This document shows positions 35,455 through 44,314 of a stretch of 50,646 nucleotides of DNA, one piece after another. The DNA is taken from positions 1 through 50,646 of the forward strand of contig NZ_WUPT01000006.1 in NCBI RefSeq assembly GCF_009830125.1, in the 5' to 3' direction. Within the stretch, counting starts at the first letter, position 1, and the number at the start of each line of letters is the position of its first letter. The notes under the pieces were generated by a model. It saw only the letters and a program-made list of their open reading frames with translations, was not told where the DNA came from and made no database searches. Position numbers and translations under genes: made by a program. This DNA comes from Kangsaoukella pontilimi (GTDB taxonomy: Bacteria; Pseudomonadota; Alphaproteobacteria; Rhodobacterales; Rhodobacteraceae).

Positions 35455-36455
35455 AGGACATTCTCCAGTTTGTAGTCGTCGGTGTAGAGATGCTCGAAGG
35501 CGACCGAGACATCGGGGTCCGGGCTTTCCAGCGCGAAGGTGGCGCAGTCCTCGACCTCCTGCTCGATCTCGGCGTCGATGGCGTCCATCTCGTCCGCCGT
35601 CGCAATGCCCTTTTCGATCAGAAGATCGCGGAACAGGATGATCGGATCGCGGGACGTCCAGAGCGCCTTTTCCTCGGCGTTCCGGTAGTCGACGTTGATA
35701 CGCAGACCTTCGGAGTGTTCGCGGAAGCGGTAGGTCATCACCTCGACCAGCGAGGGGCCTTCGCCACGGCGCGCGCGGTCGGCGGCTTCGCGAACAGCGT
35801 TGTAGACCGCGATAACGTCCTGACCGTTCTCGACCCGCACGCCCGGCATTCCAAAGCCCGACGCGCGATCAACGATCCGACCGCCGGTCACCGTGTGGGA
35901 CGGCGTAGAGAGCGCGTAGAAGTTGTTCTCGCAAAGGAAGATGACCGGCAGCTTGTAGGCCGAGGCCAGGTTCATCGATTCATAGAGAACGCCCTGGTTC
36001 GCGGTGCCGTCACCGAAGAATGTGATCGCCACCCGCTTCTCACCCAGCACCTGAGCCGAGAGGCTGGCGCCGACCGCAATCGGAATGGAAGAGCCGGTGA
36101 TGCCGGATTCGCCAAGACTGCCGACTTCGTAATCGGCCAGGTGCAGCGATCCGCCCTTGCCTTTACACACGCCGGTCGCCTTGCCCACGAGCTCGGCCAT
36201 CAGCGGACCAAGCGGCGAGCCCATGCCAATCGGGTGGCCGTGGCTGCGGTGGTTGCCGGTCATGTGGTCGCCCTTGGCGAGCGCCATGCAGGCACCCACG
36301 ACCTGGGCTTCCTGACCGATGCTGGTGTGAACCGTTCCGGGGATATAGCCGCGCTTGACCATCTTCGAGGCACGCTCGTCGAACAGCCGGATGCGCAACA
36401 TTCTACGCTGCATTTCCAGAAGCTCGTCTTTCGGGAGGCTAAGGCCATCTATCAT
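35451..36455 (-). CDS. TPP-dependent E1 alpha subunit (AcoA/PdhA-like)
   Basis: A 334-residue protein. The thiamine diphosphate motif is GDGTANQGVLYESMNLASAY, ending VIFLCENN; other E1 alpha marks are GHPIGMG, KGKGGSLHLADYEVGSLG and YRFREHSEGLR. The length suits AcoA (acetoin dehydrogenase), which is shorter than branched-chain E1. First gene of the nine-gene operon. CATTTG repeats lie just upstream (36467-36500). The regulator gene is divergent at 36725. It may split acetoin-like or 1-deoxyketose compounds, or decarboxylate a 2-oxoacid; the true substrate is unknown. Confidence 0.94.
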   Translation of the reverse strand: MIDGLSLPKDELLEMQRRMLRIRLFDERASKMVKRGYIPGTVHTSIGQEAQVVGACMALAKGDHMTGNHRSHGHPIGMGSPLGPLMAELVGKATGVCKGKGGSLHLADYEVGSLGESGITGSSIPIAVGASLSAQVLGEKRVAITFFGDGTANQGVLYESMNLASAYKLPVIFLCENNFYALSTPSHTVTGGRIVDRASGFGMPGVRVENGQDVIAVYNAVREAADRARRGEGPSLVEVMTYRFREHSEGLRINVDYRNAEEKALWTSRDPIILFRDLLIEKGIATADEMDAIDAEIEQEVEDCATFALESPDPDVSVAFEHLYTDDYKLENVL

Positions 36456-36466
36456 TGTCTTGGCAC

Positions 36467-36500
36467 CATTTGGATCATTTGTTCAACTTGCGTACATTTG
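36467..36500. promoter_or_regulatory. Repeated CATTTG boxes upstream of E1 alpha
   Basis: CATTTG occurs at 36467-36472, 36476-36481 and 36495-36500, with starts 9 and 19 bases apart, about one and two helical turns, 12-45 bases before the E1 alpha start. This layout suits an oligomeric SorC-type regulator such as that encoded at 36725. Inferred from spacing only. Confidence 0.4.
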
Positions 36501-36724
36501 TATCTTTCGCGCTTTCAAAAAGCAAGTGAGATTTCTTCTGCGGCGCAGAGGCGCGAAATTCTTCGTGTTTTTTGTAAAAATTGCTGCTGTTCCGGCGCGG
36601 ACGAAAAGCGCCCCCTCGCTATCGCAGCGGAAAGATTATGCGTGAGATTCGGACTGCGGACTGGACTAGTCGGCAGTTATGAGCCAGTTTTTCGACTAAC
36701 GAACAGATGTGGCAGAGACCGGAT

Positions 36725-37687
36725 ATGAAAGACCTGGGAAAGAATTCGAGCGACGCGGCACGGGCGGCATGGCTCTATTTCATCGAAGAGATGACGCAGA
36801 GCGAAATCGCCGACAAGCTGGGCGTCAGCCGGAGCACGGTCATCCGCCTTCTGCAACGCGCGCGTCAAAGCGGCCTTGTCACGATATCTCTCAGTGTTTC
36901 CATGGAGACATTCGAACTAGAACGCGATCTCGAACGTGTTTTCGGCTTGAAGAAGGCCCGCATCGTCCCAGAGGCGGATGACGATGACACGCAGCGCCGC
37001 TGGCTGGGCCAGATCGCGGCGGAGACGCTGCAGGAAATGGCACGCAAGAATTCGACGATGGCGATCAGCTGGGGGCGCACGCTCCGCGCCATGGCCGATT
37101 CGCTAACGGGTGAAGTGTCCGTGCCGGGCATGCGGACTGTCGCCCTACTGGGTGGACTACACAATGCCGACCGGGGCACGAACCCGTTTGAGGTGGCCGA
37201 GCTGGTCGGCACCTTCTTCGATGCCCCTGCCCGCGCCCTCTACGCGCCGGTCTATGTCAGGAACGCCGCAACCGCCTCCGGTCTCACCGCCGATCCGGGC
37301 CTTGCCGAAGCACTCGACATGGCGCGGCGCGCATCGCTGGTCGTCTTCAGCGTTGGCACACTCAGCGATGACGCGACCATGCTGAAACTCGGCTACGTCA
37401 ATCCGACGGAAAAAGCATTCCTTGAAAGCAAGGGGGCCGTTGCGGACATCGCCTGCCGCTGGATCGACCGGGAGGGCAAGCCGGTAGAACTGCCGCAGAC
37501 CATCCACCCTATCGGAATCACCCTGACCGATCTCAGGAACATCCCCGAACGGCTTCTCGTTGCGGGTGGCGCGAACAAGGCCGAGGCCATCCACGCCAGC
37601 CTTCGTGGCAACTATGCCACGCACTTCATCACTGACGAGGCAGTGGCGAAGGCTCTTCTGGCTGCGGAAAAAGTTGCCGCCGAATAG
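36725..37687 (+). CDS. SorC/DeoR-type sugar-phosphate-responsive regulator
   Basis: A 320-residue regulator. The N-terminal HTH is MTQSEIADKLGVSRSTVIRL, followed by the sugar-binding domain: MAISWGRTLRAMADSL, GMRTVALLGGLHNADRG, VVFSVGTLSDDATMLKLGY and the final VAGGANKAEAIHASLRG. SorC-family members (SorC, DeoR, EryD) bind a phosphorylated sugar as effector. Two starts are possible (36707, 36725); neither has a strong ribosome site. It is divergent from the E1/E2 operon and lies 96 bases upstream of the second FGGY kinase, so it probably controls both directions. Confidence 0.9.
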   Translation: MKDLGKNSSDAARAAWLYFIEEMTQSEIADKLGVSRSTVIRLLQRARQSGLVTISLSVSMETFELERDLERVFGLKKARIVPEADDDDTQRRWLGQIAAETLQEMARKNSTMAISWGRTLRAMADSLTGEVSVPGMRTVALLGGLHNADRGTNPFEVAELVGTFFDAPARALYAPVYVRNAATASGLTADPGLAEALDMARRASLVVFSVGTLSDDATMLKLGYVNPTEKAFLESKGAVADIACRWIDREGKPVELPQTIHPIGITLTDLRNIPERLLVAGGANKAEAIHASLRGNYATHFITDEAVAKALLAAEKVAAE

Positions 37688-37737
37688 ACTGGAACACTTG
37701 CGCACAGCCTGAGCATATGCTTCAATTCTCCGGAGGA

Positions 37738-37757
37738 GCGCGGCTGCATGGCCGCGC
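37738..37757. other. Short hairpin and possible 7-codon leader upstream of second kinase
   Basis: GCGCGGC-TGCATG-GCCGCGC is a 7-bp stem in the gap before the kinase. An ATG at 37748, with GGAGGAG upstream, would encode MAAHAFG and stop before the kinase start. It may be a translated leader or an accident; no evidence decides. Confidence 0.3.
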
Positions 37758-37783
37758 ACGCATTCGGCTGATGGAACGAGCGC

Positions 37784-39265
37784 ATGATACTCGGGATAGA
37801 TCTTGGCACCTCGATGGTGAAAGCCGCGATGTTCTCGCGGGACGGCGAATGCATCGGCGTCGCCTCCCGTAAAAGCTCGCCCACGGCGCTTGGTGGCGGC
37901 CGGATCGAGCAGGACTTCGAAGAGATCGTTACCGCGGTGAGCGAGGTCGTGCGGGAGGTCTGCGCCGACTGCGAGCCGCCCGAGGCGATCGGGATCACGG
38001 GTCAGAGCGACGGGCTGTGGCTGCTCGACGAGACCGGCCATGGCGTGCGCCCTGCTGTCTCGTGGCTGGACGACCGTGGCAACCCGTACTTGCAGCGCTG
38101 GATCGACGACGGCACCTTCAGGGCTGTCTTCCGCCGGAACGCCAACGCCATCTTCCCCGGTAGTCACGCGCCGCTCATGGCCGCGCTCAAGGACGGCGAC
38201 CCTGAGGCGTTGATGGCTTCGCATACCGCCAGTTATCTCAAGGACGGTATCCTGCAGCGCCTGACCGGCGCACGCGTCACAGACGCCTCGGACGCATCGC
38301 TCCCTTTCCTCGATATCGTCAAGCGCGACTACGACCCCGAGATCCTGAAGATGCTCGGTCTGAGCGATCTTCGGCGACTACTCTCGCCCGTGATGCCCGC
38401 CCCTGGTCAGGCCTTCAGTCTGAACGCCGAAGGTGCGCGGCTGACCGGTCTCCCCGAAGGCATCCCCGTTCATGCCGGGCCGTTCGACCTTGTCGCCTGC
38501 GCCATGGGTGCAGGCGTCCGCAAGGTGGGTGATGGTCTGATCATCATCGGCACGACCTTGGCCTGCGAGGTCATGGTCGACCGGGTGGACACCCAATCCG
38601 ACCCGGTCGGCATGACGCTCTGCATGCCCGAAGAAGGTCGCTGGATTCGCGCCATGCCCGCCACTGTGGGCACCGCGACGCTCGACTGGGTTCTCGATCT
38701 GGTGGGGGCGACCCATGCGGATGTGGAAACGCTTCTGGCCCAAAGCCGGCCCGGCGCGAACGGTGTCACCGCCCTGCCCTTCTTCTCGGCCACCGGCGAA
38801 CGTGCGCCCTTCGTCGACGTGAAGGCGCGCGGGCAGCTCTGCGGCCTGAACACCGCAACGACGAGGGCGGACCTCGTCATGGGAGTCTGCGAGTCCGTCG
38901 CCTACGCCGCGCGCCATTGTATCGAGGCTGCTGGCCTGACTGGCCGCGTTCTGGTCTGCGGCGGCGGCGCCAACTCGCAGACGTGGAGCCAGATGGTGGC
39001 AGATGTTCTGCAGCGCCCTCTCTACATCGCCCCCCGCCCCGAGGTTGGCGCGCGCGGAGCGGCAATTGCCGCGATGAACGTCGCGGGGATTTCCTACGAC
39101 GCCGACGCCTGGGCAGAGCCCGAGGGCGTCATCGAACCGAGGCGCGAGACCGCAGCCCGCTATGAGGCTGGTTTCGCCCAGTATCTGGATACGGTCGAAG
39201 CCGCGCGCGGCCTCTGGAATCGGCCCGCCGTGAAAGAGCAAGGACTGCTATGCCCCGCGATCTGA
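37784..39265 (+). CDS. Second FGGY-family carbohydrate/polyol kinase
   Basis: A 493-residue FGGY kinase, distinct from that at 27873. Phosphate loop [18 protein letters not shown], substrate region [17 protein letters not shown] and [10 protein letters not shown], catalytic region [17 protein letters not shown], adenosine region [20 protein letters not shown]. It phosphorylates a small sugar or polyol in the cytoplasm. The substrate is not determined; erythritol-type kinases are relatives. It is the first structural gene after the SorC regulator and overlaps the lipoyl synthase gene by 16 bases. Confidence 0.9.
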   Translation: MILGIDLGTSMVKAAMFSRDGECIGVASRKSSPTALGGGRIEQDFEEIVTAVSEVVREVCADCEPPEAIGITGQSDGLWLLDETGHGVRPAVSWLDDRGNPYLQRWIDDGTFRAVFRRNANAIFPGSHAPLMAALKDGDPEALMASHTASYLKDGILQRLTGARVTDASDASLPFLDIVKRDYDPEILKMLGLSDLRRLLSPVMPAPGQAFSLNAEGARLTGLPEGIPVHAGPFDLVACAMGAGVRKVGDGLIIIGTTLACEVMVDRVDTQSDPVGMTLCMPEEGRWIRAMPATVGTATLDWVLDLVGATHADVETLLAQSRPGANGVTALPFFSATGERAPFVDVKARGQLCGLNTATTRADLVMGVCESVAYAARHCIEAAGLTGRVLVCGGGANSQTWSQMVADVLQRPLYIAPRPEVGARGAAIAAMNVAGISYDADAWAEPEGVIEPRRETAARYEAGFAQYLDTVEAARGLWNRPAVKEQGLLCPAI

Positions 39266-40203
39266 ACAACCCGACCGAGCGCCACCCGGAAAAGGCCCGG
39301 CGCGTCGAGACACCCCGCCTGCCGAAGCCCGACTGGATTCGGGTCAAGGCGCGGGCGGGTGAAGGCTACAAGACCACGCAGGCCATCGTGCGCGAGCACA
39401 ACCTGACGACCGTCTGCGAAGAGGCTGGCTGCCCGAACCTGGGCGAATGCTGGAACCAGGGTCACGCGACCATGATGATCATGGGCGAGATCTGCACGCG
39501 CGGCTGCACCTTCTGCAATGTGGCGACCGGGCGGCCCGACGCTCTGGACGTCTTCGAGCCGGGGCGCGTTGCCGATGCGGTCGCAAAGCTGGGCCTTAAC
39601 CACGTGGTCATAACCTCGGTCGACCGTGATGATCTTTCCGACGGCGGTGCGGCGCATTTCGCGCAGACGATCCGCGCGATCCGTCATCGCGCACCGGCGA
39701 CGACGATCGAAATCCTGACGCCCGACTTCCTGAAATGCGCCCCCGACGCGCTGGAAACCGTGGTCGCGGCGAAACCGGACGTCTTCAACCACAACCTTGA
39801 GACGGTGCCCCGCCTCTACCCCGAGGTCCGGCCCGGCGCGCGCTATTTCCACAGCCTCCGTCTGTTGCAGCGGGTGAAAGAGCTCGACCCGTCGATCTTC
39901 ACGAAATCCGGCATCATGGTCGGCCTCGGCGAGGATGGAGGCGAAGTTCGGCAGGTCATGGACGACATGCGGGCTGCGAACGTGGATTTCCTGACCATCG
40001 GTCAGTATCTGCAACCGACGCGCAAGCACCATGCCGTCGAGCGCTTTGTCACTCCGGAAGAATTCGCAGGCTATGAGAAAGCCGCCTATGGCAAGGGCTT
40101 CCTGATGGTTTCGGCCACGCCGCTCACGCGTTCCAGCCACCACGCAGGCGCCGATTTCGAGCGGCTGAAAGCCGCGCGAGAGGCCCGCGTCGCCCGCGCC
40201 TGA
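39250..40203 (+). CDS. lipA: Lipoyl synthase
   Basis: A 317-residue radical SAM enzyme of full length. Auxiliary cluster: [15 protein letters not shown] cluster: CTRGCTFC. The C-terminal serine motif is RSSHHAG, where most LipA proteins have RSSYHAG. It inserts sulphur into octanoyl-lysine on lipoyl domains, here plausibly the 80-residue protein at 34184. It starts inside the end of the kinase gene with AAGGA upstream. Most genomes have a housekeeping lipA elsewhere; this copy would be a pathway-dedicated one, which I cannot confirm from the window. Confidence 0.95.
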   Translation: MPRDLNNPTERHPEKARRVETPRLPKPDWIRVKARAGEGYKTTQAIVREHNLTTVCEEAGCPNLGECWNQGHATMMIMGEICTRGCTFCNVATGRPDALDVFEPGRVADAVAKLGLNHVVITSVDRDDLSDGGAAHFAQTIRAIRHRAPATTIEILTPDFLKCAPDALETVVAAKPDVFNHNLETVPRLYPEVRPGARYFHSLRLLQRVKELDPSIFTKSGIMVGLGEDGGEVRQVMDDMRAANVDFLTIGQYLQPTRKHHAVERFVTPEEFAGYEKAAYGKGFLMVSATPLTRSSHHAGADFERLKAAREARVARA

Positions 40204-40227
40204 CATCCAATCTCAAGGAACAGTACC

Positions 40228-40671
40228 ATGGCAGTCGCGCCTCGTTTCGCCTTTCTCAAGGCCCGCTGGCACGCGGATATCGTGGACCAAGCCCATAGTG
40301 GCTTTCTCAAGCGAATGGGCGAGCTTGCCCCCGATGCAGAGGTCGAGGCGTTCGAAGTTCCCGGCGCGTTCGAGTTGCCGCTGCTGGCCCAACGGCTCGC
40401 CGGGACCGGACGCTATGATGCGATTGCGGCCGCCGCTTTCGTGGTGGACGGCGGGATCTATCGGCACGAATTCGTGGCGCAAGCCGTGGTCTCGGGTCTG
40501 ATGGAGGTCCAGCTGAAGACCGATGTGCCGGTCCTCTCGGTCTCGCTCACACCGCACCATTTTCAGCCGACGGAAGAGCACGAAGCGTTCTTTGCGGATC
40601 ACTTCATCCTGAAAGGGCGCGAGGCGGCGGATGCCGCCTTTGCCATCGTTTCTCAGGCTGCTGTCCTCTGA
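40228..40671 (+). CDS. ribH2: 6,7-dimethyl-8-ribityllumazine synthase, type II
   Basis: A 147-residue lumazine synthase. VVDGGIYRHEFVAQAVVSGL and VPVLSVSLTPHHF are typical of the type II (RibH2) branch found in alphaproteobacteria, as opposed to the ordinary RibH with longer N-terminus. It catalyses the penultimate riboflavin step. AAGGA lies upstream of the ATG at 40228. It follows lipA by 24 bases, in the kinase operon. The GlpD-like enzyme needs FAD, so a flavin-supply role in this pathway is a good inference. No FMN riboswitch is visible. Confidence 0.93.
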   Translation: MAVAPRFAFLKARWHADIVDQAHSGFLKRMGELAPDAEVEAFEVPGAFELPLLAQRLAGTGRYDAIAAAAFVVDGGIYRHEFVAQAVVSGLMEVQLKTDVPVLSVSLTPHHFQPTEEHEAFFADHFILKGREAADAAFAIVSQAAVL

Positions 40672-40694
40672 CACCCTTCCAAACGCGCAAACGA

Positions 40695-40720
40695 AAACGG
40701 CGCCCACGAGGGCGCCGTTT
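40695..40720. terminator. Bidirectional terminator between ribH2 and ABC operon
   Basis: AAACGGCGCCC, loop ACGA, GGGCGCCGTTT: a perfect 11-bp stem. On the minus strand it runs into TTTTCGTTTG; on the plus strand it is followed by CGTTTCG. It lies between two convergent operons. Confidence 0.8.
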
Positions 40721-40740
40721 CGTTTCGTCTGGCCGCAGGC

Positions 40741-41763
40741 TTACTTGATAACCAGCCCGCGGGTTCGCGTCGTCGTCAGCGTGACCACCGCGATGATAAA
40801 GATGCCGTAGACAAGGCTCTGCGCGGCCGCGTTGAAGCCGATGGCCTGGATCGCGATGGGCACGAAGGCCACGGTCAGCGCGCCGAAGACCACGTTCAGC
40901 GGGTTGGTCAGGCCGCCCGAAATCGAGGTGCCACCCACCAGCGCCGCCGCGATACCTGGCAGCAGAAGCGCGCTGCCCAGACCGCTGGCCGAGGCCGAAC
41001 CGGCCTGCGCCACGATGGCGATACCGGCAAGACCACCGGTGAAGCCCGAAATCGCGAAGGCGATGACCTTGACCCATTTCGTCGGTATGGCGGACAGGAT
41101 GGCGCCTGACTCGTTCTTGCCGACGGCGGTCATGTTCTGCCCGACCCGCGTCAGGCGCAAAAGCACCCAATACGCCACGGCCACGACCACGCCCATCCAG
41201 AAGGTGAGCGGGATGTAGAACAGCTTGGCGCTGTAGAGCGTTGTCACCAGTTCGCGGTTCTCGGAGAGATAAATCGTCTCGGACCCGCTGACGACAAGGG
41301 CCGTCGTCTGGAGAATACCAAGCGTGCCGAGTGTCAGGGCGAAGGACGGCACGTGGGTATAAGCGAGGATCAGACCGTTGATCGCACCGATCACGGTCAG
41401 AAGCGCAAGAACCGCGATCATCGCCCCGACTCCGAATGCGGGGATCGTCATCGCCAGAAGGATTGCCCCCACAAGGCTGATGGCCGCATTCGAAAGGTCG
41501 ATCGAACCGATGTTCAGGACCATCGACTGGCCAAGCGCTACCAGAAGGATCGGCGCGGCCGATGCGGTTGCAATGGAGATGCCGAGCGGGCCCAGATAGT
41601 TCGAGTTGAACACGCCTACCACAAGGAGCATCGCGAAGAAGACCAGCGGCGGCGCCACCGTATGCCAGGCGGAGAATTCCCGCAGCTTGGTGAGAAAGGC
41701 CATGTCACCCCCAGACGCTTTCTTGGCGGTGAATGCTGAAGACTGTGCTGTGTTCTCGGTCAT
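40741..41763 (-). CDS. Ribose-type ABC transporter permease (RbsC-like), second copy
   Basis: A 340-residue permease of the branched/ribose type with about ten membrane helices. VPSFALTLGTLGILQTTALVV, a central NMTAVGKNESGAILSAIP cytoplasmic loop and IAAALVGGTSISGGLTNPLN are typical. It overlaps the ATPase by four bases (ATGA). Together with the permease at 43286 it forms a heterodimeric channel; most rbs-type systems have a single permease gene, but two-permease versions exist. Last gene of its operon. Confidence 0.92.
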   Translation of the reverse strand: MTENTAQSSAFTAKKASGGDMAFLTKLREFSAWHTVAPPLVFFAMLLVVGVFNSNYLGPLGISIATASAAPILLVALGQSMVLNIGSIDLSNAAISLVGAILLAMTIPAFGVGAMIAVLALLTVIGAINGLILAYTHVPSFALTLGTLGILQTTALVVSGSETIYLSENRELVTTLYSAKLFYIPLTFWMGVVVAVAYWVLLRLTRVGQNMTAVGKNESGAILSAIPTKWVKVIAFAISGFTGGLAGIAIVAQAGSASASGLGSALLLPGIAAALVGGTSISGGLTNPLNVVFGALTVAFVPIAIQAIGFNAAAQSLVYGIFIIAVVTLTTTRTRGLVIK

Positions 41764-43289
41764 ACCATTTCCGCCACGATTTCTTTGATTGCCAGGTCGC
41801 TCGCCACGCTCAGATCATGGCGCGCCGACAGTTGGCCGTCGCGCAGGACGATGATCTCGTCCGCCATTTCCAGAGCTTCCTCGATGGTGTCGGGGATCAG
41901 GATCACGGCGGTGCCGTGGTCGCATGCTTTGCGGATCTCGGCGTTCACCGCCTGAGACACACCGACATCCAGCCCGCGCAGCGGGTGGTCGAGCATCAGG
42001 ACCTTGAGGTCCGACGAATTGAGCCATTTCGCCAGAACAACCTTTTGCTGGTTGCCTCCGGAGAACTGGTCGAGGGGTTGCTTGATATTGTTGGGATTCA
42101 CGTCGAGACGGTCGAACCAGCTTTGCGCGGTTTCGGCCATCTTTCCCGGACGCAGTATCTGCCCCCGCGCGGCTTCGCCCGGATGGACAAGAGCGATGTT
42201 CCGCGTGCCGGAATAGCCGCCGATCATGCCCTCGACCTTCCGTTCGGCGGGTACATAGGCCAGACCCGCGGCGACCGCCTTGCGGATCGACCAGTTGTGG
42301 ACCGGCTTTCCGGCCACTTCGATCGTGCCGCCGTCGAATTCCTCGGCTCCGAAGAGCGCCCGCATGATGCGTCCGCGACCCGAGCCGTTCGTGCCGACAA
42401 GCGCGGTGATCCGTCCAGGATAGGCCGCGAAAGAGATGTCCCTGAACTTGCCCTTCATGGTCAGGCCCTGCACCTCGATCGCCGGTTTCAGCTCGATGGG
42501 CCGGGACGATCGCGCGTGCGTCGACACCGTGGGAGCATCGTCGACCATCGCCTTGAAAAGTTCGTCCTTGGTGACGCCTTCGGTGCTGCGGTCGCTGGTC
42601 AGGACACCGTGGCGCATGACCAGAACGCGGTCGCAGATACGCAGGACTTCGTCCAGACGGTGCGAAACGAAGATGACGCTCGCGAATTTCTTGAGCTTCA
42701 GGATCTCGCGCTCGAGCACCTCGACTTCGGCCTGTTCCAGAACGGCGGTCGGTTCGTCGAGAATGATCAGCGGCGTGCCGTCGCCGCCCGGCTCGACACA
42801 GACGGCGCGGGCGATCTCGACCATCTGGCGGTCGACGAAGGACAGATCGCCGACGCGGGCCTTCGGATCCAGGTTGACGCCAATCTTCTTCAGGACGGCG
42901 GCAGCATCGGCATTGATACGCTTCCAGTTCTGGAAGCCGAACCGTTCAAGGCCCATGCGCGACTGGTTCTGCTGCTCGATGTTTTCCGCAACCGAGAGGT
43001 TGGTGAAGAGCGACTGTTCCTGATGGACGACGCCGACACCGGCCTTGAACGCGTCGTTGGGGCTGCGGAAATTGGCGACCTTGCCGTTGATCTCCATCGT
43101 GCCTTCGTCGGGGCGTTCGATGCCAGCGAGGATCTTCAGGAGCGTGGACTTGCCCGCGCCATTCTCGCCGGTGAGGCCGATCACCTCACCCCGGTCGATC
43201 TGGAGAGAGACATTGTTGACCGCTTTCACCTTGCCGAAGGACCGGCTGATGCGCGTCAGTTTCAGGACGGGGGGATATGCTTGAGTCAT
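41760..43289 (-). CDS. Ribose-type ABC transporter double ATPase (RbsA/MglA-like), one site degenerate
   Basis: A 509-residue protein with two nucleotide-binding domains. NBD1: Walker A GENGAGKST, Walker B LIILDEPTA, switch VSHRLDE, but the signature reads LSFVDRQ instead of LSGGQ. NBD2: signature FSGGNQQK is intact, but Walker A is GTNGSGRGR, the catalytic Glu of Walker B is His (LMLDHPLRGLDVG), and the switch His is Asp (IPDTIEE). The canonical ATP site is therefore complete and the other degenerate. It starts at 43287-43289, overlapping the permease stop. Confidence 0.93.
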   Translation of the reverse strand: MTQAYPPVLKLTRISRSFGKVKAVNNVSLQIDRGEVIGLTGENGAGKSTLLKILAGIERPDEGTMEINGKVANFRSPNDAFKAGVGVVHQEQSLFTNLSVAENIEQQNQSRMGLERFGFQNWKRINADAAAVLKKIGVNLDPKARVGDLSFVDRQMVEIARAVCVEPGGDGTPLIILDEPTAVLEQAEVEVLEREILKLKKFASVIFVSHRLDEVLRICDRVLVMRHGVLTSDRSTEGVTKDELFKAMVDDAPTVSTHARSSRPIELKPAIEVQGLTMKGKFRDISFAAYPGRITALVGTNGSGRGRIMRALFGAEEFDGGTIEVAGKPVHNWSIRKAVAAGLAYVPAERKVEGMIGGYSGTRNIALVHPGEAARGQILRPGKMAETAQSWFDRLDVNPNNIKQPLDQFSGGNQQKVVLAKWLNSSDLKVLMLDHPLRGLDVGVSQAVNAEIRKACDHGTAVILIPDTIEEALEMADEIIVLRDGQLSARHDLSVASDLAIKEIVAEMV

Positions 43290-44257
43290 TTCGCCACCTT
43301 CAGTCGGCCGCGCTGCGGCCATGCAACCGCGATCACCGCGATGAGAAGGATCATCCCGAAGACGCCGGACTGGTAGTCGGGGTCGACACCGGCCAGAACG
43401 AGACCGTTGTTAAGGATGATCAGAAGAAAGACACCGATGGCCGAGCGGATCACACCGCCTTCACCACCGCTGAGGGCCGTGCCGCCGATCACGGCAGCCG
43501 GGATAACAACAAAGAGCTGACCGAAGCCGATATCAGGCGAGCCGGAGCCAAGCTGCATCGTCGCGAGGATACCTGCGAGACCGCAAAGGGTGCCGGCAAT
43601 CGCGAACGCGGCGATCTTGTAGCGGTCGACGGGCATGCCGTTGCTGCGCGCAATCGGTTCGTTGTTGCCGATGGCCATCAGGCCGCGGCCGAACTTCGTG
43701 TAATGCGAGACGAAGACACCTGCGGCCAAGATCACGGCGGCCAGCCAGAAGCAGTTCGGCAGACCGAGCGTGAGCTGCGTGGGCCAGCGTGCCAGCGCCT
43801 CGCTCGTCAGACTGGGCAGAAGGGCGTTGCCGTAGAGCAGGATGGCGATACCAAGGCCGACATACCACGTGCCGAGCGACACCACGAAGGACGGCACCTT
43901 GAGCTTGGCATAGATCGCACCGGTGATGAGGCCGAGCACAAGACCAAGGCCGAGGGCCACGAACCACGCCCAGACACCGATATCGCCTTCAAGGCGCGTG
44001 TTGGGCGAGAGCAGGATCCAGGCCATTCCGGCGGCGCCCATGACGCCTTCGACGGAAAGGTCGATCGATCCCATCTGAATAACAAGCGATGTGCCGACCA
44101 CGATGATCAGGGGCACGGACACCTGAAACAGGACGTTCTGCAGGTTCTCAACGCTCGCGAAGCGCGGGTTGAGAAGCGAAAAGAGGACAATGAGGACGAC
44201 CAGCGCCGCGAGGATACCGGTCGGGCCGCTCAGGTTTTTGATGGACAGGTTTCGCAT
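43286..44257 (-). CDS. Ribose-type ABC transporter permease (RbsC-like)
   Basis: A 323-residue membrane protein of the RbsC type. Conserved parts include VPLIIVVGTSLVIQMGSIDL, VPSFVVSLGTWYVGLGIAIL, the loop LMAIGNNEPIARSNGMPVDR and PAAVIGGTALSGGEGGV. It follows the binding protein after a hairpin of 31 bases and precedes the ATPase, with which it overlaps by four bases. It forms one half of the importer with the permease at 40741. Confidence 0.93.
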   Translation of the reverse strand: MRNLSIKNLSGPTGILAALVVLIVLFSLLNPRFASVENLQNVLFQVSVPLIIVVGTSLVIQMGSIDLSVEGVMGAAGMAWILLSPNTRLEGDIGVWAWFVALGLGLVLGLITGAIYAKLKVPSFVVSLGTWYVGLGIAILLYGNALLPSLTSEALARWPTQLTLGLPNCFWLAAVILAAGVFVSHYTKFGRGLMAIGNNEPIARSNGMPVDRYKIAAFAIAGTLCGLAGILATMQLGSGSPDIGFGQLFVVIPAAVIGGTALSGGEGGVIRSAIGVFLLIILNNGLVLAGVDPDYQSGVFGMILLIAVIAVAWPQRGRLKVAK

Positions 44258-44314
44258 TGGACTGGTCTCTTTTTGGAAATCTGGCGCGGCGACCGTCGCC
44301 AGTGGGGTCTTGTA

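Noticed and set aside
41733-43376. Long plus-strand open frame (547 codons) opposite the double ATPase
   Set aside because: Antisense shadow of a clear ATPase; no recognisable domain.
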